Assembly: GCA_029782365.1 (NCBI GenBank)
Contig: JAKOUW010000211.1
Location: forward strand, 1-64,000
Source of the DNA: Chloroflexota bacterium
Lineage (GTDB): Bacteria; Chloroflexota; Anaerolineae; Anaerolineales; UBA4823
Reading direction: 5' to 3'
DNA: 64,000 nucleotides
The notes under the pieces were generated by a model. The model was not told the origin of the DNA, ran no database searches, and saw nothing but the letters and a program-made list of their open reading frames with translations. Of this stretch, positions 46,350 through 54,687 are shown one piece after another. Position 1 is the stretch's first letter; every line of letters starts with the position of its first letter. The position numbers and the translations under genes were made by a program.

Positions 46350-48145
46350 TCTTCCTCCAGGCGCAGCACCGCCAAGAAGGCTTCCTGGGGAATTTCCACA
46401 CTGCCCACCATCTTCATGCGCTTTTTTCCACGCTTTTGTTTTTCCAAGAGCTTCTTTTTGCGGGTGATATCGCCGCCGTAACATTTGGACAGCACATCTT
46501 TGCGTTGGGCCTTGATATTGGCGCGTGAGATTACCCGACCAGACGCCGAAGCCTGGATTGGCACCACAAACTGCTGAGAAGGGATCAGGTCTTTGAGCCG
46601 GGTGATCATACGTTGACCCTTGTGGTAGGCGTCTTTGCGGTGAACGATGGATGCCAATGCATCGACAGGTTCTTCGTTGACCAGGATCTCCAGGCGCACC
46701 AGGTCATCTTTGCGGTATTCTTTGAACTGGTAATCCAGCGAGGCATAACCGCGGGTTTTGCTCTTTAAATCGTCAAAAAAATCGACGATTAATTCAGACA
46801 GAGGGATTTCGAATTTTAACATCACCCGGTTCGGCGCCGGGTAATCCTGTTCTAAAAAGGCGCCGCGCCGCTTGGTGACCAAATCCATAATTGCCCCATA
46901 AAATTCCATCGGGCTGAAGATTTCGATATCCATCCAGGGCTCACGAATTTCCTCGATGTCGCCTTCGTTAGGCAGTTCCGCAGGCGAATCAATCAACAGC
47001 ACTTCCCTTTCGTGCGTTAGCACTTCGTATTCCACCGATGGTGCCGTAACCAGGATATCCAGATCATATTCACGTTCGAGCCGTTCCTGGATGATCTCCA
47101 TGTGGAACATCCCCAAAAAACCGCAGCGGAAGCCGAAGTTTAAAGCCTGCGAAGTCTCGGGCTCAAAAACCAATGAGGCATCGTTAAGCTGCAGTTTTTC
47201 CAGGGCCTCTTTTAAATCCTGGTAGTCTTCGTTTTCGACTGGGTAAATCCCAGCGAAAACCATGGGTTTGGGGTGGCGGTAACCCGGCAGCGGCTGGATA
47301 TGGGGCGTGGAAGCCAGGGTCATTGTGTCGCCCACCCGGCATTCAACCACTGTCTTCAGGCCGGTCGCCACGTAACCCACCTCGCCCGCTACCAGGTTAG
47401 GGGTAGGGCGCAAGTCTGGCGCAAAGATACCGATTTCAATTGGTTTGATCACCGAAGCTGTGTTGAGCAAATACACATTTTCCATTGCCCGTATTGTGCC
47501 ATCTACCACGCGCAAATAGGCAATCACGCCTTTGTAAGAGTCGTAATGGGTGTCAAAAATCAGCGCCCGCAGCGGAGCATCCGGATCGCCTTTGGGCGGT
47601 GGGACTTCTTTAACAATGCTTTCCAGTACCTGGTCGATATTTATTCCGGACTTGGCAGAGATGCGCAGGATTTGGTCAGCAGGAGTGCCGAGCAAAGTGC
47701 TGATATCCTGCGCCACTTCATCTGGACGGGCAGATGGCAGGTCGATTTTATTGATCACCGGGATGATTTCCAGGTCGGCTTCCAATGCCAGGTAAAGGTT
47801 GGCCAGGGTTTGGGCTTCGATGCCCTGGCTGGCATCCACGATCAGGAGCGCTCCCTCGCAAGCATTGAGAGCCCGGCTGACTTCATACCCAAAATCCACA
47901 TGTCCTGGAGTGTCAATTAAGTTCAGCTCGTAAGTTTCACCGTCTTGGGCAGTATAACTCATGCGCACCGCAGAAGCTTTGATGGTGACGCCTTTTTCTC
48001 GCTCCAGATCCATTGAATCCAGCACCTGCTCAGTCATTTCCCTCTCGGAAATTGTGCCAGTCATCTGAAGCAAACGATCGGCCAGGGTGGATTTTCCGTG
48101 GTCGATATGCGCGATAATACAGAAATTACGAATTTTCGTGCTCAT
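46346..48145 (-). CDS. lepA: elongation factor 4 (LepA)
   Basis: This ribosomal GTPase acts on stalled or misassembled translation states. The P-loop IAHIDHGKST lies at residues about 11-20, the G2/G3 elements are at EREKGVTIKAS and DTPGHVDF, NKIDLP (about 130) binds guanine, and the LepA C-terminal domain ends with basic KKKLLEKQKRGKKR. The 599 residues are normal. It has an extended -10 box (TGGTATACT) 9 nt before the ATG with no Shine-Dalgarno, so it looks leaderless. Its stop is coupled to the membrane-protein gene downstream, tying envelope genes to a translation factor. Confidence 0.96.
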   Translation of the reverse strand: MSTKIRNFCIIAHIDHGKSTLADRLLQMTGTISEREMTEQVLDSMDLEREKGVTIKASAVRMSYTAQDGETYELNLIDTPGHVDFGYEVSRALNACEGALLIVDASQGIEAQTLANLYLALEADLEIIPVINKIDLPSARPDEVAQDISTLLGTPADQILRISAKSGINIDQVLESIVKEVPPPKGDPDAPLRALIFDTHYDSYKGVIAYLRVVDGTIRAMENVYLLNTASVIKPIEIGIFAPDLRPTPNLVAGEVGYVATGLKTVVECRVGDTMTLASTPHIQPLPGYRHPKPMVFAGIYPVENEDYQDLKEALEKLQLNDASLVFEPETSQALNFGFRCGFLGMFHMEIIQERLEREYDLDILVTAPSVEYEVLTHEREVLLIDSPAELPNEGDIEEIREPWMDIEIFSPMEFYGAIMDLVTKRRGAFLEQDYPAPNRVMLKFEIPLSELIVDFFDDLKSKTRGYASLDYQFKEYRKDDLVRLEILVNEEPVDALASIVHRKDAYHKGQRMITRLKDLIPSQQFVVPIQASASGRVISRANIKAQRKDVLSKCYGGDITRKKKLLEKQKRGKKRMKMVGSVEIPQEAFLAVLRLEEE

Positions 48146-48154
48146 AACTTGTGA

Positions 48155-48163
48155 AGTATACCA
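48155..48163 (-). promoter_or_regulatory. extended -10 promoter of lepA, leaderless
   Basis: On the minus strand TGG-TATACT (48163-48155) ends 9 nt before ATG 48145. There is no -35 consensus 17 nt upstream, but the TGn extension compensates for this in sigma-70-type promoters. Confidence 0.6.
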
Positions 48164-48189
48164 AAACTAGCAGGGTTTTGGAGTTCAGG

Positions 48190-48990
48190 TCAGGGTATCA
48201 CTTTTCGGATGAGCTGGTGCACATCCACTTCCACAGGCGCGCCAGGTTGAGCTGTGTTCGATTGCAGCCAGGCTAAGAATTCTCGGTTGCCTTTTGGGCC
48301 GAGCAGGGGAGAGGCCGTCAAACCCTGGACCGTCCAGCCCAGGAGTACCGCCTGACTGAGAACGCGGAACAATATTTGGGAGTGAACTTCCGCGTCGCGA
48401 ATGACGCCTTTCCCACGCGCTGCTTCTTTGCGGTCGGCCTCAAACTGTGGTTTCACAAGGGCGATGACTTCACGGCCCTCGCCAGGCTGGAACCAATCGG
48501 CGATCACGGGCAGTAACGTCTTGATCGAGATGAACGAGACATCGATCGTTACCAGCGAGACCGGTTCTGAGAGTTGTTCGACACTGCGCGCGTTGACCTG
48601 TTCCATCACCACCACGCGTTTATCCTGGCGCAGCTTCCAATCCAGGATGCCCTGCCCGACATCGATGGCGTAGACGCGCCGGGCGCCAGCTTGCAGAAGG
48701 CAGTCCGTGAACCCACCGGTCGAGGCGCCGACATCAGCGCAAACCCGCCCGGTGACGGCGACGTCAAAAACAGCCAGGGCGTGCTCCAATTTTTCTCCGC
48801 CTCGCGAAACAAAGCGCGGCGGAGGCACAATTTCAATTTCTGCTGCCAGGTGCACCTGGCTGAATGGCTGCAAGATTCGCTGCCCTTGCACGCGCACCTG
48901 GCCAGCCATAACCAGGCGTTGGGCCAAATCGCGTGACAGCGCCAGCCCGCGTGCCACCAACAAATCATCCAGGCGCTCTTTGGAAGCCAC
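48190..48990 (-). CDS. tlyA: TlyA-family rRNA (cytidine-2'-O)-methyltransferase
   Basis: The 266-residue protein has an N-terminal S4 RNA-binding domain (about 5-65) and an FtsJ-type methyltransferase domain (about 65-245). Motif I is ADVGASTGGFTDCLLQAG, followed by AIDVGQGILDWKLR and LVTIDVSFIS with the catalytic Lys region later. TlyA modifies 16S/23S rRNA and affects capreomycin susceptibility in mycobacteria. GTG start; TACAAT lies 6 nt upstream, so it may be leaderless. It is upstream of lepA and divergent from the UbiA gene. Confidence 0.9.
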   Translation of the reverse strand: MASKERLDDLLVARGLALSRDLAQRLVMAGQVRVQGQRILQPFSQVHLAAEIEIVPPPRFVSRGGEKLEHALAVFDVAVTGRVCADVGASTGGFTDCLLQAGARRVYAIDVGQGILDWKLRQDKRVVVMEQVNARSVEQLSEPVSLVTIDVSFISIKTLLPVIADWFQPGEGREVIALVKPQFEADRKEAARGKGVIRDAEVHSQILFRVLSQAVLLGWTVQGLTASPLLGPKGNREFLAWLQSNTAQPGAPVEVDVHQLIRKVIP

Positions 48991-49027
48991 AAAATCATTG
49001 TAACATGTGCGGTGTGATTTTTCATGG

Positions 49028-49033
49028 TAAGAT
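49028..49033 (+). promoter_or_regulatory. -10 box of the UbiA operon (leaderless geometry)
   Basis: TAAGAT ends 8 nt before ATG 49042. No ribosome site lies in the gap TATTTTGGT, and no strong -35 box is seen. Confidence 0.4.
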
Positions 49034-49041
49034 ATTTTGGT

Positions 49042-49929
49042 ATGCCTCCCTTGTTGCGCGCATTGTTAAAATCAATGAGGCCAAAGCAGTGGTCAAAAAA
49101 CGGCTTTCTGCTGGCCGCTTTGATTTTTGACCGACAACTGTTCACCTGGCCTTTTTTAGCGCGCTCACTGGCTGCTGTCTTGTTGTTCTGCATGCTTTCC
49201 AGCGCCATTTACATATATAACGACATTCGGGATATCGATACTGACCGTATCCACCCTGTCAAGCGGTTCAGGCCGATCGCTGCTGGGGAACTGCCGCTTT
49301 CGGTGGCGTATACGGCAGTAGTTGCCTTATTGGTGCTGGTCTTTCCCCTTGCTTTCTGGCTGTCGCCGTATTTTGCGATCTTAGGTCTGGTTTATTTGGT
49401 GTTGAACCTGGCCTACACTACCTGGTTGAAACATATTTCGATCGTTGATATTCTTGTTTTGGCCAGTTTTTATGTTCTGCGGGTCAGCGCTGGCCTGGCT
49501 ATGGTGCAGGTGGCGCAGTTTTCACCCTGGTTATTCGTATTTACTACTTTCCTGGCACTTTTCATCGGCGTTGGGAAAAGGCGCGCAGAACTGTCGCTCC
49601 TGGCCGGTGATGCAAATTCCCACCGTCGCGTTTTGGCCGGGTATTCCATTCCCTTGCTCGACCAATGGATGACAATCACCTCCACTTTAAGCATTATGAC
49701 GTACAGCCTGTACACCTTCTTTGGCCCTGGCCTGCCATCCAATCATGGCATGATGATGACAATTCCGTTTGTCATCTACGGGATTTTCCGATACATGTAC
49801 CTGGTACTTGTCGAGCAGTGCGGCGGCTCCCCTGAAGAAGTGCTGCTGTCTGACCGACCGCTGCAGATTGCCATGGTTTTGTGGGGCGTGGCAATTATCT
49901 TGTTCTATTACGTTTTTTATAATGCCTGA
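49042..49929 (+). CDS. UbiA prenyltransferase, decaprenyl-phosphate phosphoribosyltransferase type
   Basis: The 295-residue protein has about 9 membrane helices. The first Asp-rich motif reads YNDIRDIDTDRIHPVKRFRPI, followed by AAG. This matches the phosphoribosyl-binding variant of UbiA enzymes such as mycobacterial Rv3806c, which transfer 5-phosphoribose 1-phosphate to decaprenyl phosphate. ATG 49042 starts right behind a -10 box; an upstream ATG at 49024 would lie before that box. The stop overlaps the mevalonate kinase start by 8 nt, coupling a polyprenyl-using enzyme to its precursor supply. Sugar and lipid specificity are inferred. Confidence 0.8.
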   Translation: MPPLLRALLKSMRPKQWSKNGFLLAALIFDRQLFTWPFLARSLAAVLLFCMLSSAIYIYNDIRDIDTDRIHPVKRFRPIAAGELPLSVAYTAVVALLVLVFPLAFWLSPYFAILGLVYLVLNLAYTTWLKHISIVDILVLASFYVLRVSAGLAMVQVAQFSPWLFVFTTFLALFIGVGKRRAELSLLAGDANSHRRVLAGYSIPLLDQWMTITSTLSIMTYSLYTFFGPGLPSNHGMMMTIPFVIYGIFRYMYLVLVEQCGGSPEEVLLSDRPLQIAMVLWGVAIILFYYVFYNA

Positions 49930-50863
49930 TTTCACAGCCACAGCCCCTGGGAAAGTTATCTTGTTCGGTGAGCACGCCGTAGTGTACGGCAAACCCGCTA
50001 TTGCTGTGCCGGTAACGCAGGTGCGGGCGCGGGCCACGGTACAAGCGGCGGTGAAAGCTTTACCTGGCAGTGTGTGGATCGATGCGGCAGATATTGGATT
50101 ACAAGCTGAACTCAATGCGCTCGATGGTCGTCAACCATTGGCTTTCGCCATATCCCTGGCTCAGAAGCATTTGCACTTCGCCCGCTACCCGGCCTGCAAG
50201 ATCAAAATCCGTTCCAATATTCCGGTCGCCTCTGGTTTAGGTTCGGGCGCGGCGGTGTCTGTCGCCCTGCTGCGCGCTTATTCAGGCTTTTTAGGCCGCC
50301 CTCTGCCCGATGAGGTAGTCTGCGAGCTGGCTTTTGAAGTGGAAAAATTACATCACGGTACCCCATCTGGGATTGATAATACGGTTATAACCTATGCCAT
50401 GCCGGTGTATTTTGTGCGAGGCCAGGCGATCCAGACGTTTCGTCCAGGCCGTCCGATCACCATTGTGATTGGGGATACAGGCATAGCCAGCCCGACGGCG
50501 GTTTCGGTGGGGGAGGTGCGCAAAGCCTGGCAGGAGGAGCCGGAGCGCTATGAAAATTATTTCGAATCAATGGCGGGTATCGTTGAATCTTCGCGCCAGA
50601 TGATCGAAGCCGGTTTAATCGAGGCTTTAGGCCCTTTGATGGATGCCAACCATGGCCTGCTGCGAAAAATAGGTGTCTCTTGCCGTGAGCTCGACTGGTT
50701 GGTCGAGGCAGCCCGCCAGGCTGGGGCATGGGGCGCCAAGCTCTCCGGCGGCGGCCTGGGAGGAAACATGATCGCGCTAACGGCGGCAGAGCGCGCTGCT
50801 GAGGTCGCCAGCGCGCTGCAGCGCGCCGGTGCAGTACGCACTTTGATCACCGAGGTCAAATAA
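49922..50863 (+). CDS. mvk: mevalonate kinase
   Basis: GHMP-kinase of 313 residues. The N-terminal motif is TAPGKVILFGEHAVVYGKPAIA, the ATP-binding PVASGLGSGAAVSVALLRAY follows, then LHHGTPSGIDNTV and the C-terminal KLSGGGLGGNMIAL. It phosphorylates mevalonate to 5-phosphomevalonate. The ATG at 49922 overlaps the UbiA stop; upstream in-frame starts lie inside UbiA and are not used. The next gene is isopentenyl phosphate kinase, so the neighbourhood points to the alternative (archaeal-type) mevalonate route. Phosphomevalonate decarboxylase is not in the window. Confidence 0.92.
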   Translation: MPDFTATAPGKVILFGEHAVVYGKPAIAVPVTQVRARATVQAAVKALPGSVWIDAADIGLQAELNALDGRQPLAFAISLAQKHLHFARYPACKIKIRSNIPVASGLGSGAAVSVALLRAYSGFLGRPLPDEVVCELAFEVEKLHHGTPSGIDNTVITYAMPVYFVRGQAIQTFRPGRPITIVIGDTGIASPTAVSVGEVRKAWQEEPERYENYFESMAGIVESSRQMIEAGLIEALGPLMDANHGLLRKIGVSCRELDWLVEAARQAGAWGAKLSGGGLGGNMIALTAAERAAEVASALQRAGAVRTLITEVK

Positions 50864-50864
50864 G

Positions 50865-51713
50865 ATGAAGCACCAACCCGAGACAGGGCTAATCTTCCTC
50901 AAGCTGGGTGGTTCGCTGATCACGGATAAGACTCGCCCACAAACCCCACGCGTGGATGTGCTGGAGCGCCTTTCAGATGAGATTGCCTCGGCCCTGGCTG
51001 CCAGGCCAGGTTTACGCCTCGTTTTGGGCCACGGCTCCGGTTCATTCGGGCATGTGCCCGCCAGCCGTTTTGGCACACGCCAGGGTGTGCATACCACAGA
51101 AGAATGGCATGGGTTTGTCGAAGTGTGGCGCGTGGCGAATGACTTGAATCGTCTGGTGCTCGCTGCCTTACAGTCAGCCGGGCTGCCGGCGCTCACCTTC
51201 TCGCCTGCGGCCAGCGTGCTAACGCGCGACGGACAGATTATTGAATGGAACCTGGCGCCGTTGGCGCGCGCCCTGGACGCTGGTCTGGTACCCATTGTGT
51301 ACGGCGATGCTGTTTTTGACACGGAACGCGGCGGCACGATTTTGTCCACAGAAAACTTATTTTCTTACCTCGCCCGGCAGTTTCCTCCCGTTCGGCTGCT
51401 CTTGGCTGGCATTGAAGAGGGCGTGTGGGCCGATTTTCCGAACCGGACTCAGCTCGTCACAGAGATCGATCCAGACTCAATTTCCCAGATTGCCTCCAGC
51501 CTGGGCCTTTCCGCCGCTACAGATGTCACGGGCGGTATGGCGTCGAAAGTGCAAGAAATGCTGTCGTTAGCGCAGGCCTGTCACAGCGAGGCGTTTGTTT
51601 TTTCTGGCATGGTGCCTGGTCAGGTCAGGCGCGCCTTGCTGGGCGAGCGAGTAGGGACGCGCATCGCTGCCGGTCAATCACCTTACATTGACAGGCCGCA
51701 CAACCTCGATTAA
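50865..51713 (+). CDS. ipk: isopentenyl phosphate kinase
   Basis: The 282-residue amino-acid-kinase-fold protein has LKLGGSLITDKTRPQTP at the N-terminus and VLGHGSGSFGH, containing the conserved His that distinguishes isopentenyl phosphate kinases. A C-terminal nucleotide-binding stretch DVTGGMASKVQE follows. It converts isopentenyl phosphate to isopentenyl diphosphate. ATG 50865 is 1 nt after the mevalonate kinase stop. Both together support the alternative mevalonate pathway, known in archaea and described for some Chloroflexota. Confidence 0.9.
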   Translation: MKHQPETGLIFLKLGGSLITDKTRPQTPRVDVLERLSDEIASALAARPGLRLVLGHGSGSFGHVPASRFGTRQGVHTTEEWHGFVEVWRVANDLNRLVLAALQSAGLPALTFSPAASVLTRDGQIIEWNLAPLARALDAGLVPIVYGDAVFDTERGGTILSTENLFSYLARQFPPVRLLLAGIEEGVWADFPNRTQLVTEIDPDSISQIASSLGLSAATDVTGGMASKVQEMLSLAQACHSEAFVFSGMVPGQVRRALLGERVGTRIAAGQSPYIDRPHNLD

Positions 51714-51776
51714 ACTCACCCCGTCTTACCGGAATATTTCCGGCTGGTTTGCGTTTGTATTTGTCAGGAGATGGTC

Positions 51777-52925
51777 ATGTACACACGTGAAAAACTTGAA
51801 ACGATTGAAGACCAAACCTTGGCTCCTTACGCGGCACGCAGTAAATTCAGCAAGGGCCGCGTTTACCCTGAAGATGAGCCGGAATACCGCACACGATTTC
51901 AGCGCGATCGTGACCGGATTTTGCATACAACAGCCTTCCGGCGCCTGGAATACAAAACCCAGGTTTTCATCAATTTCGAAGGCGATTATTACCGTACGCG
52001 CCTGACGCATACTTTGGAGGTCACCCAGATCGGCCGCACGCTGGCGCGCGCCTTGGGCGCTAACGAAGACCTGACGGAGACCGTCTGCTTGGCGCATGAT
52101 TTAGGCCATCCTGCGTTTGGACACTCCGGCGAAACAACGTTGGCTCGCTTGATGAAAGACTTTGGCGGTTTCGACCACAACAAGCAAACCCTGCGCATTG
52201 TGACATTGTTGGAACGGCGTTATGACTCCTGGCCCGGTCTGAACCTGACCTGGGAAGTGCGCGAAGGCATTGTTAAACACGAATCCGAATATGATATTGC
52301 CGACGCGTCGGATTACAACCCTGCTTTGCGCGGTACACTGGAAGCCCAAATCGCAAATTATTCGGATGAATTGGCTTACACAGCTCACGATCTGGATGAT
52401 GGCTTACGTTCGGGGATGGTTACCCCTGAGATGCTCGAGGGGGTTTCCCTGTGGGAGATTCTGTGCGAAGCTGTTGGCTGTCGTTCGACCAGGCTCGACG
52501 ACCTGACCCGCCACCGCATCATCCGCAAATTGATTGGCATGGAAGTGAGCGACCTGGTTGATTATACCGACCAGCAGCTGCGAGAAAAGAGCATCCGTTC
52601 TATGGAAGAACTGCAGCGACTGCCGTATAATTTAATGAGCTTTAGTGAAGACATGCACCGCCGCAACCGTGAGTTAAAGGATTTTCTATACAACAACCTT
52701 TACCGCCACCATCGTGTCGTGCGCATGGCTGTCAAAGCAGAGCGGATTATCACAGATCTGTTCCAGGCTTATCGCAGCGAGCCATCCATCTTGCCGCCGC
52801 ATATTCGCGGATTTGTGCAGGAGCGCGGCCTGGAGCGCGCTATTTGTGATTATATTGCTGGCATGACCGATCGCTTTGCCACGGAAGAACATCAAAAATT
52901 ATTCGACCCGAAAACGCTGCCCTGA
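51777..52925 (+). CDS. dgt: deoxyguanosinetriphosphate triphosphohydrolase-like HD protein
   Basis: HD-domain phosphohydrolase of 382 residues. The signature residues are R in DRDRILHTTAFRRLEYKTQVF, H in RLTHTLEVTQIGR, and the HD pair in CLAHDLGHPAFGHSGE, with a further conserved Asp in YTAHDLDDGL. Relatives hydrolyse dGTP (or dNTPs) to the nucleoside and triphosphate, helping control dNTP pools. AGGAG at 51766-51770 abuts ATG 51771, so ATG 51777 (6 nt spacing) is preferred. It lies 63 nt after the isopentenyl phosphate kinase gene in the same direction. Confidence 0.88.
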   Translation: MYTREKLETIEDQTLAPYAARSKFSKGRVYPEDEPEYRTRFQRDRDRILHTTAFRRLEYKTQVFINFEGDYYRTRLTHTLEVTQIGRTLARALGANEDLTETVCLAHDLGHPAFGHSGETTLARLMKDFGGFDHNKQTLRIVTLLERRYDSWPGLNLTWEVREGIVKHESEYDIADASDYNPALRGTLEAQIANYSDELAYTAHDLDDGLRSGMVTPEMLEGVSLWEILCEAVGCRSTRLDDLTRHRIIRKLIGMEVSDLVDYTDQQLREKSIRSMEELQRLPYNLMSFSEDMHRRNRELKDFLYNNLYRHHRVVRMAVKAERIITDLFQAYRSEPSILPPHIRGFVQERGLERAICDYIAGMTDRFATEEHQKLFDPKTLP

Positions 52926-52991
52926 AGCCGGTCGCCTGGCCGTAAAATGTTTCTTGTCGCATACGAAATTTTTTGAATTACGGAGAACACT

Positions 52992-53459
52992 ATGCCCGAG
53001 AGCCAATACCTTACACCTGATGGAGAAGCCAATCTGCGCGCTGAATTGAAACAGCTCAAGGAAGTTGAACGCCCGGCTTTAGCTGTCCGGCTGCGCGAAG
53101 CTATTCAAATGGGCGATCTCTCTGAGAACGCCGATTACAAAAAGGCAAAAGAAGACCAGGGTTTTTTGGAAGGTAAAATCCAGGAACTGGAATATATCCT
53201 GGCGCATGCCAAGATTATCGACCCCAACGCAAAACCTGTTGATCGCGTCGATGTAGGCTCCACGGTGACTGTACAAGAAGAAGGTTTGGAACCTGAAAAA
53301 TTCTATATTGTAGGCGCCAAGGAAGCCGACCCACGCAACGGCCGAATTTCCAACGAATCGCCGATTGGAAAAGCCCTGCTTGGCCATAAACTAAATGAAC
53401 GGGTTATTGTACAGGTTCCGAATGGGCAGTTGGTGCTCAAAATACTCAAGATTGAATGA
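52992..53459 (+). CDS. greA: transcription elongation factor GreA
   Basis: The 155-residue protein has the N-terminal coiled-coil hairpin (LTPDGEANLRAELKQL, with MGDLSENADYKKAKEDQGFLEGKI; the acidic tip residues D and E are present). The C-terminal GreA domain follows with VDVGSTVTVQEE and SPIGKALLGHKLNERV. GreA stimulates RNA cleavage by backtracked RNA polymerase. GGAG 9 nt upstream of ATG 52992 supports the start. It ends in a strong bidirectional terminator shared with the convergent gene. Confidence 0.95.
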   Translation: MPESQYLTPDGEANLRAELKQLKEVERPALAVRLREAIQMGDLSENADYKKAKEDQGFLEGKIQELEYILAHAKIIDPNAKPVDRVDVGSTVTVQEEGLEPEKFYIVGAKEADPRNGRISNESPIGKALLGHKLNERVIVQVPNGQLVLKILKIE

Positions 53460-53468
53460 TCAATAAAA

Positions 53469-53500
53469 AAGGGCTCGGGAGATAAACCCGAGCCCTTCTT
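53469..53500. terminator. bidirectional terminator after greA
   Basis: A 9-bp GC-rich stem (53471-53479 with 53487-53495), extended by two A-T pairs, has a 7-nt loop and is flanked by A-rich and T-rich ends. It stops both greA and the convergent unknown gene. Confidence 0.92.
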
Positions 53501-53510
53501 CGTCTGTTGG

Positions 53511-54524
53511 TCAGGCTTTTTGCCAGACTGCCAGCTCGATAATCAACGTGTCGAAGAAACTCTGCGGCGGTAAAGCACCTTCGCCATAATTCATATCCAC
53601 AATACGGGCGGTCAGGCGCAGGGTGGCGGTTTCTAAAACGGTCTGCCCACCTGGTTCTGCCAGGAAAGGTTCGCCTTTGGTGGCCAGCTTGTTGCGCAGC
53701 CCGCTGTCATTGAACGCATGGTTGCTCATCAGCACTTTGGTAATCGTCTGAATATCATTTTTATCGAACATCCAGACTTCGAAGGCAGTCACTTTCTTGG
53801 GATCTCCAACGCCGATGGGCTCGGAAATTCCTACCCCGCATTCACCTAAGAATTCGCCAGAAGCCGAGTCGATGCTAAAGGAGTCGTCAAATAGGTCGTC
53901 TCCCACCTTATACGAGGCCATGAATTGGGCCAGAGGCGAACCAGATTCGTTGGTGGAAAAATCTGTGTATTGCGCCTGGCGGGCGGCTTCGTTGGCCTGC
54001 ATGGCGGGGGTGACAGTGCGTGGACCGGTGGAGCGCTGGCGCAGTAGGAAGATTGCCAGCAGGACGCCACCCAGCAGCAAGGTCAAAACTAACAAGATAA
54101 TCAATAACATCCACAAAGGCGAGCCACTCGAACGGTTTTGGCCGGATGGGCTTTGCGTTGGGTTCGCTTGCTGAGTCTGCGGAGCCATGACGGCGGCCTC
54201 GAAGGCGCGGATCACTTCCGGGGATAAGCCTTTTGGGTCGGTTTTAATGATCAACATTGCCGTGGCAGCTTTATCCGTGCCCAGGGCGTCCCAGCGCTGT
54301 TTGGCTGTGAAAACATCCGCGTTGACCTGAAATGCCTGGACAGCCATGCGCATGTAATCCACCTGGTAATCAGCCTGCAGATCGGCAGGCGCGGCATCTG
54401 TCCAGGTGACTGGCCAAAGACCCCAACCTAGCACAACCAGGCCGAATAATAAGCCAACGAAGAATGCGCCTGCCAGGGCAACTAGGACGATGGGTTTTTT
54501 GAATTGATCGAGAATAGCATCCAT
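53511..54524 (-). CDS. two-TM protein of unknown function
   Basis: The 337-residue protein has a transmembrane segment near residues 12-35, a helical extracytoplasmic region to about 125, and a second segment near 132-158. A Ser/Gln/Pro-rich stretch lies before it. The C-terminal half (about 190-337) is soluble and contains FLGECGVGISEPIGVG, FEVWMFDKNDIQTITKVLMS and TLRLTARIVDMNYGEGA. I do not recognise a family. Both termini are probably cytoplasmic. GGGAG 7 nt before ATG and a good promoter support a real gene; it is transcribed alone. Confidence 0.75.
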   Translation of the reverse strand: MDAILDQFKKPIVLVALAGAFFVGLLFGLVVLGWGLWPVTWTDAAPADLQADYQVDYMRMAVQAFQVNADVFTAKQRWDALGTDKAATAMLIIKTDPKGLSPEVIRAFEAAVMAPQTQQANPTQSPSGQNRSSGSPLWMLLIILLVLTLLLGGVLLAIFLLRQRSTGPRTVTPAMQANEAARQAQYTDFSTNESGSPLAQFMASYKVGDDLFDDSFSIDSASGEFLGECGVGISEPIGVGDPKKVTAFEVWMFDKNDIQTITKVLMSNHAFNDSGLRNKLATKGEPFLAEPGGQTVLETATLRLTARIVDMNYGEGALPPQSFFDTLIIELAVWQKA

Positions 54525-54604
54525 TTGAGACTCCCTACGAGTTGTGTAATTGGGTTTGGCCAGCTAACTTTTTGCACATATTCTTATCATATTTGTTGTA
54601 TCTT

Positions 54605-54633
54605 ATTTTAGATCATAGTCAGCATTTGTGCAA
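54605..54633 (-). promoter_or_regulatory. promoter of the unknown two-TM gene
   Basis: TTGCAC (54633-54628) and TAAAAT (54610-54605) on the minus strand are separated by 17 nt. The leader would be about 70 nt with GGGAG before the start. Confidence 0.65.
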
Positions 54634-54687
54634 CACAATTAGACACGCCGTGTTGTTGTGGGTAGGTGCAAGAAGAATGCCAGTCGC

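Noticed and set aside
46350..46484. Upstream extension of the UPF0104 gene
   Set aside because: It would read through the conserved C-terminus of lepA; the GTG at 46349 has GGAGG and gives a proper membrane protein start.
49769..49921. Upstream extension of mevalonate kinase
   Set aside because: It lies inside the UbiA gene in another frame; GHMP homology begins at 49922.
54541..54687. Hairpin CAACAC/GTGTTG as topA terminator
   Set aside because: Only 6 bp and no T-run in the minus-strand direction.
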